Assembly: GCA_001724175.1 (NCBI GenBank)
Contig: MEDT01000050.1
Location: 1 to 44,580 of the forward strand
DNA from: Cytophagaceae bacterium SCN 52-12
GTDB taxonomy: Bacteria > Bacteroidota > Bacteroidia > Cytophagales > Spirosomataceae
Direction of reading: 5' to 3'
Length of the DNA: 44,580 nt
The stretch's first letter is position 1; each line of letters opens with the position of its first letter. The position numbers and the translations under genes are program-made. Of this stretch, positions 25,643 to 33,531 are shown piece after piece. The notes beneath the pieces are model-generated. The model saw only the letters and a list, made by a program, of their open reading frames with translations, did no database searches and was not told the origin of the DNA.

Positions 25643-26149
25643 CTAGTAGTCTATTCTGGAATATTCCATTTCCAGCGTATCAGCAGCCGGGATATATGAA
25701 CCGGTATTCGATTGTATGTTAATACTCATACGATTTGCGGATCTTTTCTTCTTAGGAAAAAAGAATGTTACGCGTATTACTCCTGGCTCTCCATTTCCAT
25801 CGACAACAGAAGCGTATATTGTTTTATTTTTTTCGTCTGTCGTCGAAGGGGTGGCACTATTGTGGGTGATATCTCTAAACAAAGAATCTGTTTGAACGTC
25901 ATTTGTGTAGAAGCGTAAAACCTGATCATATTTAGAATCTGTACCCAGGCTTACGATTCTCAAGTACTTACTAAGGCTGGTGGATGGCTGCTCTGTTGGC
26001 TTTCCGTGTTCATAAGTATAAATCCATTGCCAGGGCCCATCTAATTGAGTAATAAGTGGTGGGGGAGAGCTCATATAACATCCAGATATATACATGACTA
26101 TTATTGCTATACAAATATGTAAGCAAAATTTTTCAATGATATTTTTCAT
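25643..26149 (-). CDS. Small lipoprotein of unknown function in AT-rich islet
   Basis: A protein of 168 residues with a lipoprotein signal: MKNIIEKFCLHICIAIIVMY followed by ISGC (lipobox Cys24). The mature part begins with a short linker, then DGPWQWIYTYEHGKP, typical of small beta-rich Bacteroidota lipoproteins that start with a W-containing strand. It continues with LRFYTNDVQTDSLFRD and DTLEMEYSRID. I do not recognise a family. Base composition is clearly more AT-rich than the flanking operons, suggesting acquisition by transfer. A C10-peptidase remnant lies upstream on the same strand and a strong hairpin terminator downstream. Confidence 0.7.
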   Translation of the reverse strand: MKNIIEKFCLHICIAIIVMYISGCYMSSPPPLITQLDGPWQWIYTYEHGKPTEQPSTSLSKYLRIVSLGTDSKYDQVLRFYTNDVQTDSLFRDITHNSATPSTTDEKNKTIYASVVDGNGEPGVIRVTFFFPKKKRSANRMSINIQSNTGSYIPAADTLEMEYSRIDY

Positions 26150-26247
26150 ATTATGTTATACGTTAATTTTGAATTTATATCTCAGTTCACTTAAAATTGC
26201 CATTTTTTTAATAATTAAGCATACAGCGCCCGATAACTCCAACGTAA

Positions 26248-26505
26248 TCACGGAATCACTCCAATTCTCGCTCTCAGCCAATCATCATATTTAGCGCCAC
26301 CACCTGGATTTAGATTATTCATTCGAAACCACCATTGTTAGTTCCATCCCATCCCCAATTCATATGGTACTCAGAGTAACCGTTTTCTACACACCCACTC
26401 GGTTCGCCATTAGTTGAATGCCAGTAAGAAACATCTATTAAGCCATCACATACCCAAACAATGATATGGCATATGAAGAGTTATGAACTGGATTCGGAGG
26501 GATAA
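26248..26505 (-). pseudogene. Remnant of a C10 (streptopain-like) cysteine peptidase, C-terminal part
   Basis: I translated this gap by hand on the minus strand. One frame reads IVWVCDGLIDVSYWHS and, further on, EYHMNWGWDGTNNGGFE before a TGA at 26319-26321. A shift of frame then gives MNNLNPGGGAKYDDWLRAR and ends IGVIP at the stop 26248. HAWVCDG, HxNWGWxG, the NGxF turn and LNPGG are C-terminal landmarks of C10 peptidases (SpeB family). The catalytic-His segment is disturbed (CHIIVWVCDG instead of GHAWVCDG), the frame is broken, and the N-terminal catalytic Cys region is absent. The gene is a fragment and cannot make active peptidase. Confidence 0.8.
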
Positions 26506-26506
26506 A

Positions 26507-26944
26507 CTATTTTATTAATGCTCCGGAGAAACTCACAGATAATACTTCTATGGTAGGAATATTCTCTGTTCCTATCGGGGTGATACTCTCCTCAGATATA
26601 TTACAAGCATTTCCTAAAACGAGTTTCGGAGAACATCGTACAACATATTTTCTCAAAGTATCACTAAATACTTCGGAAAGGTCGTATTTTGTTTTCACAA
26701 CATTTTTGTAAATTACTCCGTCGATAATTATTTCTATCCCCACCTTTCCGTTTTCATTCGGCGATTCCAGATTTACAATCCAGGCATTCATGTTGGGATT
26801 TTGGAAACATTTTTCTTTACCAATTATTTCGATATCAGAATAAATGTCATCATCTCTTACTCTTGGTTCATGACAGCACAACATCGGCATAAAAGCAAGA
26901 ATAAGTATTATCGGATGTGTTTTAATGTTTAAAATATAGTTCAT
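26507..26944 (-). CDS. Small Cys-rich lipoprotein beside a C10-peptidase remnant
   Basis: A protein of 145 residues with a probable lipoprotein signal ending at FMPMLCC (lipobox about Cys23). The mature part contains IEIIGKEKCFQNPNMNAWIV, VGIEIIIDGVIYKNVVKTKY and KYVVRCSPKLVLGNACNISE, suggesting a small beta-sandwich with several Cys. I do not recognise a named family. Its stop is adjacent to the C10 remnant. In Bacteroides, C10 peptidases can be encoded beside small staphostatin-like inhibitor proteins (Bfi), so an inhibitor role is conceivable but unproven. The composition is AT-rich like the rest of the islet. Confidence 0.68.
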   Translation of the reverse strand: MNYILNIKTHPIILILAFMPMLCCHEPRVRDDDIYSDIEIIGKEKCFQNPNMNAWIVNLESPNENGKVGIEIIIDGVIYKNVVKTKYDLSEVFSDTLRKYVVRCSPKLVLGNACNISEESITPIGTENIPTIEVLSVSFSGALIK

Positions 26945-26991
26945 TTTACTAGGCTTTGAGATGGTGAAAGAGCAGGCCTTTTAATTGTATA

Positions 26992-27300
26992 TCAACGACG
27001 TATATAGGTTAACCAATTGGGGATGTATTTTTCGCATGTATCAATATAGCCGATGTTTATAAGAATGGACCCGCCACTATAGTATATGATACTAGTGTAA
27101 ACTTTTTCGTTGTAATTATTATAATAATTTTTTGAAATATTTCAATCGCCCAATATATTACATGGCAACCAATTGATTATCAGGATATTGTATTCCTTTT
27201 TCTACTTCCGATCATTTATAAATCTCTACCAAATTGATCTCTTGGACGATACTATCGAACAAATGCGATTTTACCTCCCCTACCGTCTCATCATTTTAAC
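26992..27300 (-). pseudogene. Decayed ORF, family unknown
   Basis: Two minus-strand frames give protein-like sequence broken by stops. The upstream one reads DETVGEVKSHLFDSIVQEIN then LVEIYK, a TGA, SEVEKGIQYPDNQLVAM and a TAA. The other continues NISKNYYNNYNEKVYTSIIY then YSGGSILINIGYIDTCEKYI and ends NWLTYIRR at the TGA 26992-26994. No start codon precedes either piece. It looks like one small gene damaged by a frameshift and nonsense changes. The product is not recognised. The rest of the 477-bp gap up to 27421 is AT-rich, with no clear promoter. Confidence 0.45.
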
Positions 27301-27421
27301 TATACATCCCATTTCTTTAAAGTATTGCTTTTAGTCCCGTACTATTGACTTTTTGCTCCGGAATTTATTCCTTGTAAAGTTCTCCAAAGACCCTGACTAA
27401 ACGATAACGGCTATCGGCGCC

Positions 27422-30163
27422 ATGAAAAGACTGCTTCGACCGGGGATTTCTACCATTGTGGTGGTGCTGTCTGCCGCCATGCTTGTGCTCGTTCCCCTTG
27501 TGCGTCAAAACCGTAAAGTAGATTTCAGCGCCGAGATCAAGCCGATACTCAATAAGAAGTGCATCTCATGCCACGGAGGCGTCAAAGCCCAGGGCGGTTT
27601 CAGCGTCCTGTTCAGGGAGGAAGCGCTGGCAGTGACCGGATCGGGCAGGCCCGCCATCATACCCGGCGACCCCGAAAACAGCGAAATGGTCAAACGGATC
27701 CTTTCCGACGATCCGGAGGAACGGATGCCTTACCGGCATGAGCCGCTCAGCGAAGACGAAATCGGGATCATTAAACGATGGATCAGGCAGGGTGCGGAAT
27801 GGGGCGACCATTGGGCGTATCTCCCCGTAAAGGAAACGCCCGCCCCCCGGATGAGCAGCAACTGGATCAAAAGCGACATAGACCGGTTCGTTTACGCAAA
27901 GCTGAAGAAAGAGCAGCTCACGCCTTCCCCGGAAGCGGATAAATTCACGCTGCTCCGCAGGGTCAGCCTCGACCTGACCGGCATGTATCCCGGGAATACC
28001 ATCGCCCGCAAATTCCTGGAAAGCAACGATGAGCATGCTTATGAAGCGCTCGTCGACTCGCTGCTTGCTTCCGGACGCTTCGGCGAGAAGTGGGCGGGCA
28101 TGTGGCTCGACCTTTCCCGCTATGCCGATACCAAAGGTTACGAGTCGGACGGCGGCCGCCAGATATGGCGCTACCGCGACTGGCTCATAAAAGCCTTTAA
28201 CGACGACATGCCGTACGATGAGTTCATCACCGGGCAGATTGCAGGTGATCTTCTCCCCGCTGCGACCGATGAGCAGTACATCGCCACCGCTTTCAGCCGA
28301 AACACGATGACCAATGACGAAGGCGGTACCGACAATGAAGAATTCCGCATAGCAGCGGTGATGGACAGAGTCAATACGACGTGGGAAGCGCTGATGAGCA
28401 CCACCTTTGCGTGCGTTCAGTGCCACAGCCACCCTTATGATCCATTCCGTCACGAGGAATATTACAGATTCATGGCATTCTTCAACAACCCGCGCGACGA
28501 GGATATCCCCGCCGACTACCCGCTTCTCCGCGAATTCAGAAACGACACCCTGAAGCAGCATTTTGCCGAGCTGATGACCTGGATCAGGCAGCACGGCTCA
28601 GAGCAGGAAGCCCGGAAATTCGACAGCTTTGTGCGTACCTGGCAGCCGTCAGTCAATATGGTTTCGGCCGACAGCCTCGAAAACGCGTTGGTGATCAATA
28701 AGAATGTAGCGCTCGCCTTTTCCAACCATGCACGGGCCAGGCTAAAAAATGTAGACATGGAAAATGCAGGCCAGATGGTCTGGAACTATTTTTCAAATAC
28801 AAAGAACGGGACACTGAAGATCAGGATGGATTCGCCGGACGGGCCGGTCCTGGCCAGCGTGGCTATTCAACCCGTGAACAAATGGAGAAAAGAATTCATC
28901 GGGTTTCCCCGCCAGGAAGGCATACATGATATTTACCTCACTTACGACAACCCGTCGCTACCGGCGAAATCCGACGGTTTTTATCTTACCTTCGACTGGG
29001 TCGGCTTTTTGCCTGCCGTTCCCGAAGCGACTGCCGAGGCCGGAAATTACCGGAAGATGTTCCAGGACCTCGTTACCACCAACGATGTCACTACAACACC
29101 CGTAATGATGGAAAATCCGGGCTGGATGAAACGGAAAACACAGGTCTTTGACAGGGGCAACCGCCTGCTTGCCTCCAAAACGGTCGAGCCGGCCGTGCCC
29201 CGGTCTCTCAGCTTCCCTATGCCGGAAGGAACCCCGGCCAACCGGCTGGGGCTTGCCCGGTGGCTGACCGATAAGCGCAATCCGCTGGTATCCAGGACAA
29301 TGGCCAACAGGATGTGGGAGCAGCTTTTCGGTACCGGCATCGTGGAAACGCTCGAGGACATGGGTACCCAGGGAATGGCGCCGACCCACCGGGAGCTGCT
29401 CGACCATCTCAGCTGGAGGTTTATGAACGATTTCAAATGGAGCACCAAAGCATTGCTGAAAGCGATGGTCATGAGCGCTACCTATCGTCAGGACCCCCGG
29501 ATTTCAAACGAGCTGGCTGAAAAAGACCCGTCGAATAAATGGTATGCCAGGGGGCCGCGCCTCCGCCTGAGCGCAGAGCAGATCAGGGACCAGGCGCTCA
29601 GCATCAGCGGCCTGATGAGCGACAAGATGTATGGCCCGAGCGTAATGCCCTGGCAGCCGCCCGGTATATGGCTGTCGCCCTATAACCGGGCCGACTGGAA
29701 AAACAGCAGCGGCGAGGACCAATACCGGCGGGCGTTGTATACCTACTGGAAACGGACGGCGCCCTACCCTTCCATGCTAACGTTCGACGGCATGCCCCGG
29801 GTTTTATGCGCCGCAAGGAGAATCAGAACCAATACGCCGCTGCAGGCGCTTGTAACGCTCAACGACTCCGCCTACCTCGACATGGCGCGCCATTTTGCCG
29901 CCCGTATGAAAGAAGAAGGCGGTCCTGACCTGACCGGCCAATTGAAAAAAGGCTATGCCATAGCCACGTACAGGCCGCTGCAGGAAAATAAGCTGAAAGT
30001 TTTTGAGGCGTTGTACCGAAAAGCGTACGCCGAATTCAGCCGGGATACGCTTAGGACTAAACAAATGCTGGGCGGCCCGGACAAGCCGTCGGATGCCCGG
30101 TCGGCGGCGTTGGTGGTCGTAGCCAACGCCATGATGAATCTCGATGAACTGATTATGAAATAG
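27422..30163 (+). CDS. PSCyt1/DUF1549/DUF1553 planctomycete-type c-haem protein
   Basis: A protein of 913 residues with an N-terminal hydrophobic anchor (about 8-27). The planctomycete cytochrome C domain follows, with haem motif CISCH at 47-51 (KPILNKKCISCHGG); then the DUF1549 (PSCyt2) domain from about 145 to 350, including WAGMWLDLSRYADTKGYE and a second CxxCH in ACVQCHSHPYDPF; and a C-terminal DUF1553 (PSD1) domain from about 600 (RLGLARWLTDKRNPLVSRTM, LDHLSWRFMNDFKWS, SAEQIRDQALSISGLM). The exact reaction of this family is not established; it is common in Planctomycetes beside DUF1501 genes and in sulfated-polysaccharide loci. The DUF1501 gene follows after 110 bp holding a heptamer dyad. 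Confidence 0.92.
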   Translation: MKRLLRPGISTIVVVLSAAMLVLVPLVRQNRKVDFSAEIKPILNKKCISCHGGVKAQGGFSVLFREEALAVTGSGRPAIIPGDPENSEMVKRILSDDPEERMPYRHEPLSEDEIGIIKRWIRQGAEWGDHWAYLPVKETPAPRMSSNWIKSDIDRFVYAKLKKEQLTPSPEADKFTLLRRVSLDLTGMYPGNTIARKFLESNDEHAYEALVDSLLASGRFGEKWAGMWLDLSRYADTKGYESDGGRQIWRYRDWLIKAFNDDMPYDEFITGQIAGDLLPAATDEQYIATAFSRNTMTNDEGGTDNEEFRIAAVMDRVNTTWEALMSTTFACVQCHSHPYDPFRHEEYYRFMAFFNNPRDEDIPADYPLLREFRNDTLKQHFAELMTWIRQHGSEQEARKFDSFVRTWQPSVNMVSADSLENALVINKNVALAFSNHARARLKNVDMENAGQMVWNYFSNTKNGTLKIRMDSPDGPVLASVAIQPVNKWRKEFIGFPRQEGIHDIYLTYDNPSLPAKSDGFYLTFDWVGFLPAVPEATAEAGNYRKMFQDLVTTNDVTTTPVMMENPGWMKRKTQVFDRGNRLLASKTVEPAVPRSLSFPMPEGTPANRLGLARWLTDKRNPLVSRTMANRMWEQLFGTGIVETLEDMGTQGMAPTHRELLDHLSWRFMNDFKWSTKALLKAMVMSATYRQDPRISNELAEKDPSNKWYARGPRLRLSAEQIRDQALSISGLMSDKMYGPSVMPWQPPGIWLSPYNRADWKNSSGEDQYRRALYTYWKRTAPYPSMLTFDGMPRVLCAARRIRTNTPLQALVTLNDSAYLDMARHFAARMKEEGGPDLTGQLKKGYAIATYRPLQENKLKVFEALYRKAYAEFSRDTLRTKQMLGGPDKPSDARSAALVVVANAMMNLDELIMK

Positions 30164-30256
30164 CTATCAGATGTCAGAAATCAGCTATCGGCACACAAAA
30201 TACGGATGAATAAGGACGGTCCGCCGCAGCTGAAAGCTGATTGCTGAAGTCTGATA
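30162..30256. repeat. Inverted arrays of 7-bp repeats (copy 2)
   Basis: Four heptamers at 30162-30189: AGCTATC, AGATGTC, AGAAATC, AGCTATC. About 40 bp later an opposite-orientation array at 30229-30256 reads GCTGAAA, GCTGATT, GCTGAAG, TCTGATA. The first heptamer overlaps the TAG stop of the upstream gene. The layout and core sequence match the copy at 13286-13370. It fills the space between the DUF1549/1553 and DUF1501 genes. Confidence 0.78.
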
Positions 30257-30273
30257 ACATTTATACAAAAAAT

Positions 30274-31779
30274 ATGACCCGGCAGGAATTGAATGCGCAG
30301 AAGCTGGCGACAGAAGCCAGGGAAACGATCTTGAAGACCCACACCCGGCGGCACTTTTTAAAAGAGAGCGCCATGGGCCTGGGCGCGCTAGCCATGGGCT
30401 CGCTTTTCGGCTGCGGCTCGCGGAAAGCCGAACCGACGGCAGCGCTCTTCGATCCGGCCCGACCGCTTTTCCCCAAGTCCCCGCCTTTCGCTGCAAAGGC
30501 CAAAAGCGTCATATTCGTGCACCTGGCAGGAGCTCCTTCCCAATTTGAGACATTCGACTATAAGCCGGAGCTGGCCAAAATGGACGGGCAGGACTGTCCT
30601 CCTTCGTTCCTGGAAGGGAAACAATTTGCTTTTATAACCGGTGTTCCGAAAATGCTCGGCCCGCAGGCTTCTTTTGCGCGGTACGGACAAAGCGGCGCCT
30701 GGGTAAGCGAAAACCTTCCTTACCTGTCGAAAGTGGTGGACCGGATTTCTTTTCTGAAAGCCGTTACTACCGATCAGTTCAACCATGCTCCCGCTCAGCT
30801 GCTGATGCACACCGGCTCCGCCCGCCTGGGAAGGCCGAGTCTGGGAAGCTGGGCAACCTACGGCCTGGGCACAGACAACCAGAACCTGCCCGGCTTCGTT
30901 GTGCTCACCAGCGGCGGCAGCTTCCCGGATGCCGGGAAAAGTGTATGGGGTAGCGGCTTTCTCCCTTCCGTTTACCAGGGCGTGCAATGCAGGAGCGAGG
31001 GCGACCCGGTTTTGTTTATAAAAGACCCGGAGGGCATGAGCCGCGACCTGCGGAAGGCCTCTATCGATGCCATCAACCAGGCCAACATGCTGGAATACGA
31101 AACCTATAACGATCCTGAAATACTGTCGCGTATTTCGCAGTACGAAATGGCCTACCGCATGCAGATCACAGCTCCCGAGGTGATGAACATCAACGATGAG
31201 CCGCAATATATCCTTGATATGTACGGTACCCAACCCGGAAAGCCCTGCTTTGCCAATAATGTGCTGCTCGCTCGCAAGCTGGTGGAAAAAGGCGTCAGGT
31301 TCGTGCAGCTTTTCGACTGGGGCTGGGATGCGCACGGCAATGTGGCCAGCAACGCGCTGAACGTAGGAATCCTCGACAAATACCGTAGCGTCGATCAGCC
31401 GGTAACGGCTTTGCTCCTCGATCTCGAACAGCGCGGACTGCTCGACGAGACCCTGGTCATATGGGCGGGAGAATTCGGCCGGACGCCGATGATGGAGAAC
31501 CGTAACGGGATACAAAACCCCTACAAGGGAAGGGACCACCACACCGAGGCATTCACGATCTGGATGGCCGGCGGAGGGATCAAAAAAGGGGTTACCTACG
31601 GGGAAACCGACGAGATCGGCTATACGGCGGTCAGCGGGAAAGTCGACGCCTTCGATGTCCAGGCCACCATCCTGAACCAGCTCGGGTTTAATCACGAAGA
31701 GTTCACTTATCCTTTCCAGGGAAGGCCTTTCAGGCTGACGGATGTAGCCGGGAAAGTCATCCGCGACATCATCGCGTAG
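30274..31779 (+). CDS. DUF1501 protein with Tat-type signal
   Basis: A protein of 501 residues from the ATG at 30274; I rejected the more upstream TTG because it lies inside the repeat. The N-terminus has a twin-arginine-like TRRHFLKESAMGLGALAMGS. The DUF1501 domain, related to the alkaline phosphatase/sulfatase fold, covers most of the protein: IFVHLAGAPSQFETFDYKP, SVVDRISFLKAVTTDQFNHA, FVQLFDWGWDAHGN and VIWAGEFGRTPMMENRNG, with DHHTEAFTIWMAGGG near the end. The DUF1501 partner next to DUF1549/1553 is the standard pairing in Planctomycetes. Exported; substrate unknown. It converges on the ceramidase-like gene with a 30-bp gap. Confidence 0.9.
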   Translation: MTRQELNAQKLATEARETILKTHTRRHFLKESAMGLGALAMGSLFGCGSRKAEPTAALFDPARPLFPKSPPFAAKAKSVIFVHLAGAPSQFETFDYKPELAKMDGQDCPPSFLEGKQFAFITGVPKMLGPQASFARYGQSGAWVSENLPYLSKVVDRISFLKAVTTDQFNHAPAQLLMHTGSARLGRPSLGSWATYGLGTDNQNLPGFVVLTSGGSFPDAGKSVWGSGFLPSVYQGVQCRSEGDPVLFIKDPEGMSRDLRKASIDAINQANMLEYETYNDPEILSRISQYEMAYRMQITAPEVMNINDEPQYILDMYGTQPGKPCFANNVLLARKLVEKGVRFVQLFDWGWDAHGNVASNALNVGILDKYRSVDQPVTALLLDLEQRGLLDETLVIWAGEFGRTPMMENRNGIQNPYKGRDHHTEAFTIWMAGGGIKKGVTYGETDEIGYTAVSGKVDAFDVQATILNQLGFNHEEFTYPFQGRPFRLTDVAGKVIRDIIA

Positions 31780-31809
31780 CCGGGACACAGCGCCGCCGGG
31801 ATAGGTTTC

Positions 31810-33216
31810 TCAATTGCCGGGAATGCGTGTATACCGCTTATTTACCTTCATCTCGTCGGCAAGCTTCACGAGCTCGGAAAGAATAACCGCTTCGATGCCG
31901 GGATCCCAGGTCGAGGAAAGCCCTTTGAAATAGACCTGCGAGCGGGCGCCTTCATAGCCGCCTTCCGTAAGCACCCTGAGAGAGGGGATATAGGCCATCA
32001 TGTCGTTGGAATATCCCAATACGAAGGTTTCATTTCCGAATATTTCCTTTGCTTTCAGGGCATATTCTACCACAACCTCGCCTCCGAGCACCACCCAGTT
32101 CAGGCCGCCGAGGTTCCAGATCTGGACCGGGTAATGAGGATACGACTGCATCAGGCTTTCTCCCCGGTCTATCTGGTCTATCAGCCGCCTGGCCCATGTC
32201 TTCGAGTAGTCCTTTGCCGAAGATTCGGTTTTCAAAAGCTCCTCTCTCGTAGGGACCGGCGCCAGCTTTAGCTCCACTTCCCTGTAACCGGCATTCAGAA
32301 CCGGCCTCAACTGTTTCATTTCCTGGTTGATGGTGGCAGCAACGGCGGCGGCCAGCGTAATTCCATACTGTTCTGCCAACGCCTCTGTACGTCTCGGCAG
32401 CGGGTTCTGGTCAGCGCCTGCCCCCTGGAAAAACAGGGCCATGTATCCCGGGAATTTCCTTTCAAGCTCGATCTGGGCAAACCCGGCATAGTCGCCCGAC
32501 CACTTATAGGTGCTCAGCACGGTAGGGTGACAAGCGTAGCCGAATACGATCGCAATCGGCTCTCCGTTGAGGCCGGAAATCTTCATGACCGGCACGGCAT
32601 AGTCGTTAGGGCCGTTCAGCTGTGTTTCGGGTGTAAGGGCTGACTCCGTGTTATTCCGCCTGTTGACCTGGAACCTGGCTACTCCGTTCGATGCGGAGAT
32701 CTTCGCCGGCTTAAGCCTTCCTATCGCCTCACCGACAGCCGCTACAATCTGCTTCTCGATCTTGTCGGTGTATTCCCCGATCAGTTTCAACTGGGCGTCA
32801 CCGATCGGTTTGGCATAATAGTCATACAACGCATCCTTCAGTACAGGACCGGAATGGGTATGAGAGCTGTTCAGGATAACTTGCGCTTTTGACAGACCGT
32901 GCTTTTCCGCCAGTTGCCGGCGGATACGATCGGCAGTGGGCTTCGGGATGCCCACCACATCTGCCGTGATCAGCACCGCCTTCTTTCCAAGGCTGTCTTC
33001 CAATACCAATACCTTCGCCCAGATATCGTGCAGGGTCCCCTCCGAAGGCCTGTCCCTGGAAGCATACCCCGCCAGCCACATCGGGCGTTCAGGCGTGATC
33101 ACTACCCGGGCGCTGGCGGCCTTCCATTCCCCGGCCTTCAGGACGGTAAAGGAAGTTAAGAGCAGAAGCAGAAAGGCCAGCGGTTTTCGGAAAGAATATG
33201 CTTGAAATGCGATCAT
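31810..33216 (-). CDS. Neutral/alkaline ceramidase-like exported protein
   Basis: A protein of 468 residues with signal peptide (FRKPLAFLLLLLTSFTVLKA). It matches the N-terminal domain of neutral/alkaline non-lysosomal ceramidases: ARVVITPERPMWLAGYASRD, VLITADVVGIPK, the zinc-site segment LNSSHTHSGPVL, and FGYACHPTVLSTYKWSGDYA. The short C-terminal ceramidase domain seems absent (468 residues against roughly 650-750 for complete enzymes). Such short homologues are common in Planctomycetes and Bacteroidota catabolic loci and may not cleave ceramide. It is divergent from the first sulfatase gene across 315 bp. Confidence 0.85.
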   Translation of the reverse strand: MIAFQAYSFRKPLAFLLLLLTSFTVLKAGEWKAASARVVITPERPMWLAGYASRDRPSEGTLHDIWAKVLVLEDSLGKKAVLITADVVGIPKPTADRIRRQLAEKHGLSKAQVILNSSHTHSGPVLKDALYDYYAKPIGDAQLKLIGEYTDKIEKQIVAAVGEAIGRLKPAKISASNGVARFQVNRRNNTESALTPETQLNGPNDYAVPVMKISGLNGEPIAIVFGYACHPTVLSTYKWSGDYAGFAQIELERKFPGYMALFFQGAGADQNPLPRRTEALAEQYGITLAAAVAATINQEMKQLRPVLNAGYREVELKLAPVPTREELLKTESSAKDYSKTWARRLIDQIDRGESLMQSYPHYPVQIWNLGGLNWVVLGGEVVVEYALKAKEIFGNETFVLGYSNDMMAYIPSLRVLTEGGYEGARSQVYFKGLSSTWDPGIEAVILSELVKLADEMKVNKRYTRIPGN

Positions 33217-33531
33217 CGGCTCTGAGGTTTAAGTAAGGGGCTTTTTAAAGAAATTACCCTGGAAAACCCGGTATATACTCAACTCTACCCGAATTTTGAC
33301 TTTTCTTCCCTGCTCCGGCAATTAGCCTTCCGGGTTTCCTCGTCAATTAATAGGCTTTTTCTCAGTAATCCTTTTCTTTTTCCTGCTTTTTATAAAAAAT
33401 ACAACCGGAAGTTTTTGCCGGAATTTGTATTTATTCATTTTTCCTATCAGCTTAGTCGGTATTAATCCCGGCCGGTTCACAAATCAGCCGGTGCCGGTTT
33501 TCGTCACGGGGAAGTCATCAACTCAACAGCT
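33217..33531. other. Divergent intergenic region, ceramidase-like gene / sulfatase 1
   Basis: This 315-bp, fairly AT-rich region should hold promoters for both directions, but no perfect TAnnTTTG is seen on either strand. A short direct repeat occurs 13 bp apart (CCGGAA at 33405-33410 and 33418-33423, each followed by a T-rich run and G), spaced about like half-sites for a regulator. No ORF or RNA gene was recognised. Confidence 0.35.

Noticed and set aside
25246-27421. AT-rich islet as an integrated phage or IS element
   Set aside because: No integrase, transposase, terminal inverted repeat or target duplication could be found by eye.
27422-30163. DUF1549/1553 protein as a respiratory cytochrome
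   Set aside because: The c-haem motifs are part of the known planctomycete-type architecture; no oxidase or reductase partner genes are nearby.
30388-31788. Minus-strand open frame of 466 codons
   Set aside because: Antisense to the DUF1501 gene, which has clear family motifs; the frame has no signal peptide or recognisable domain.
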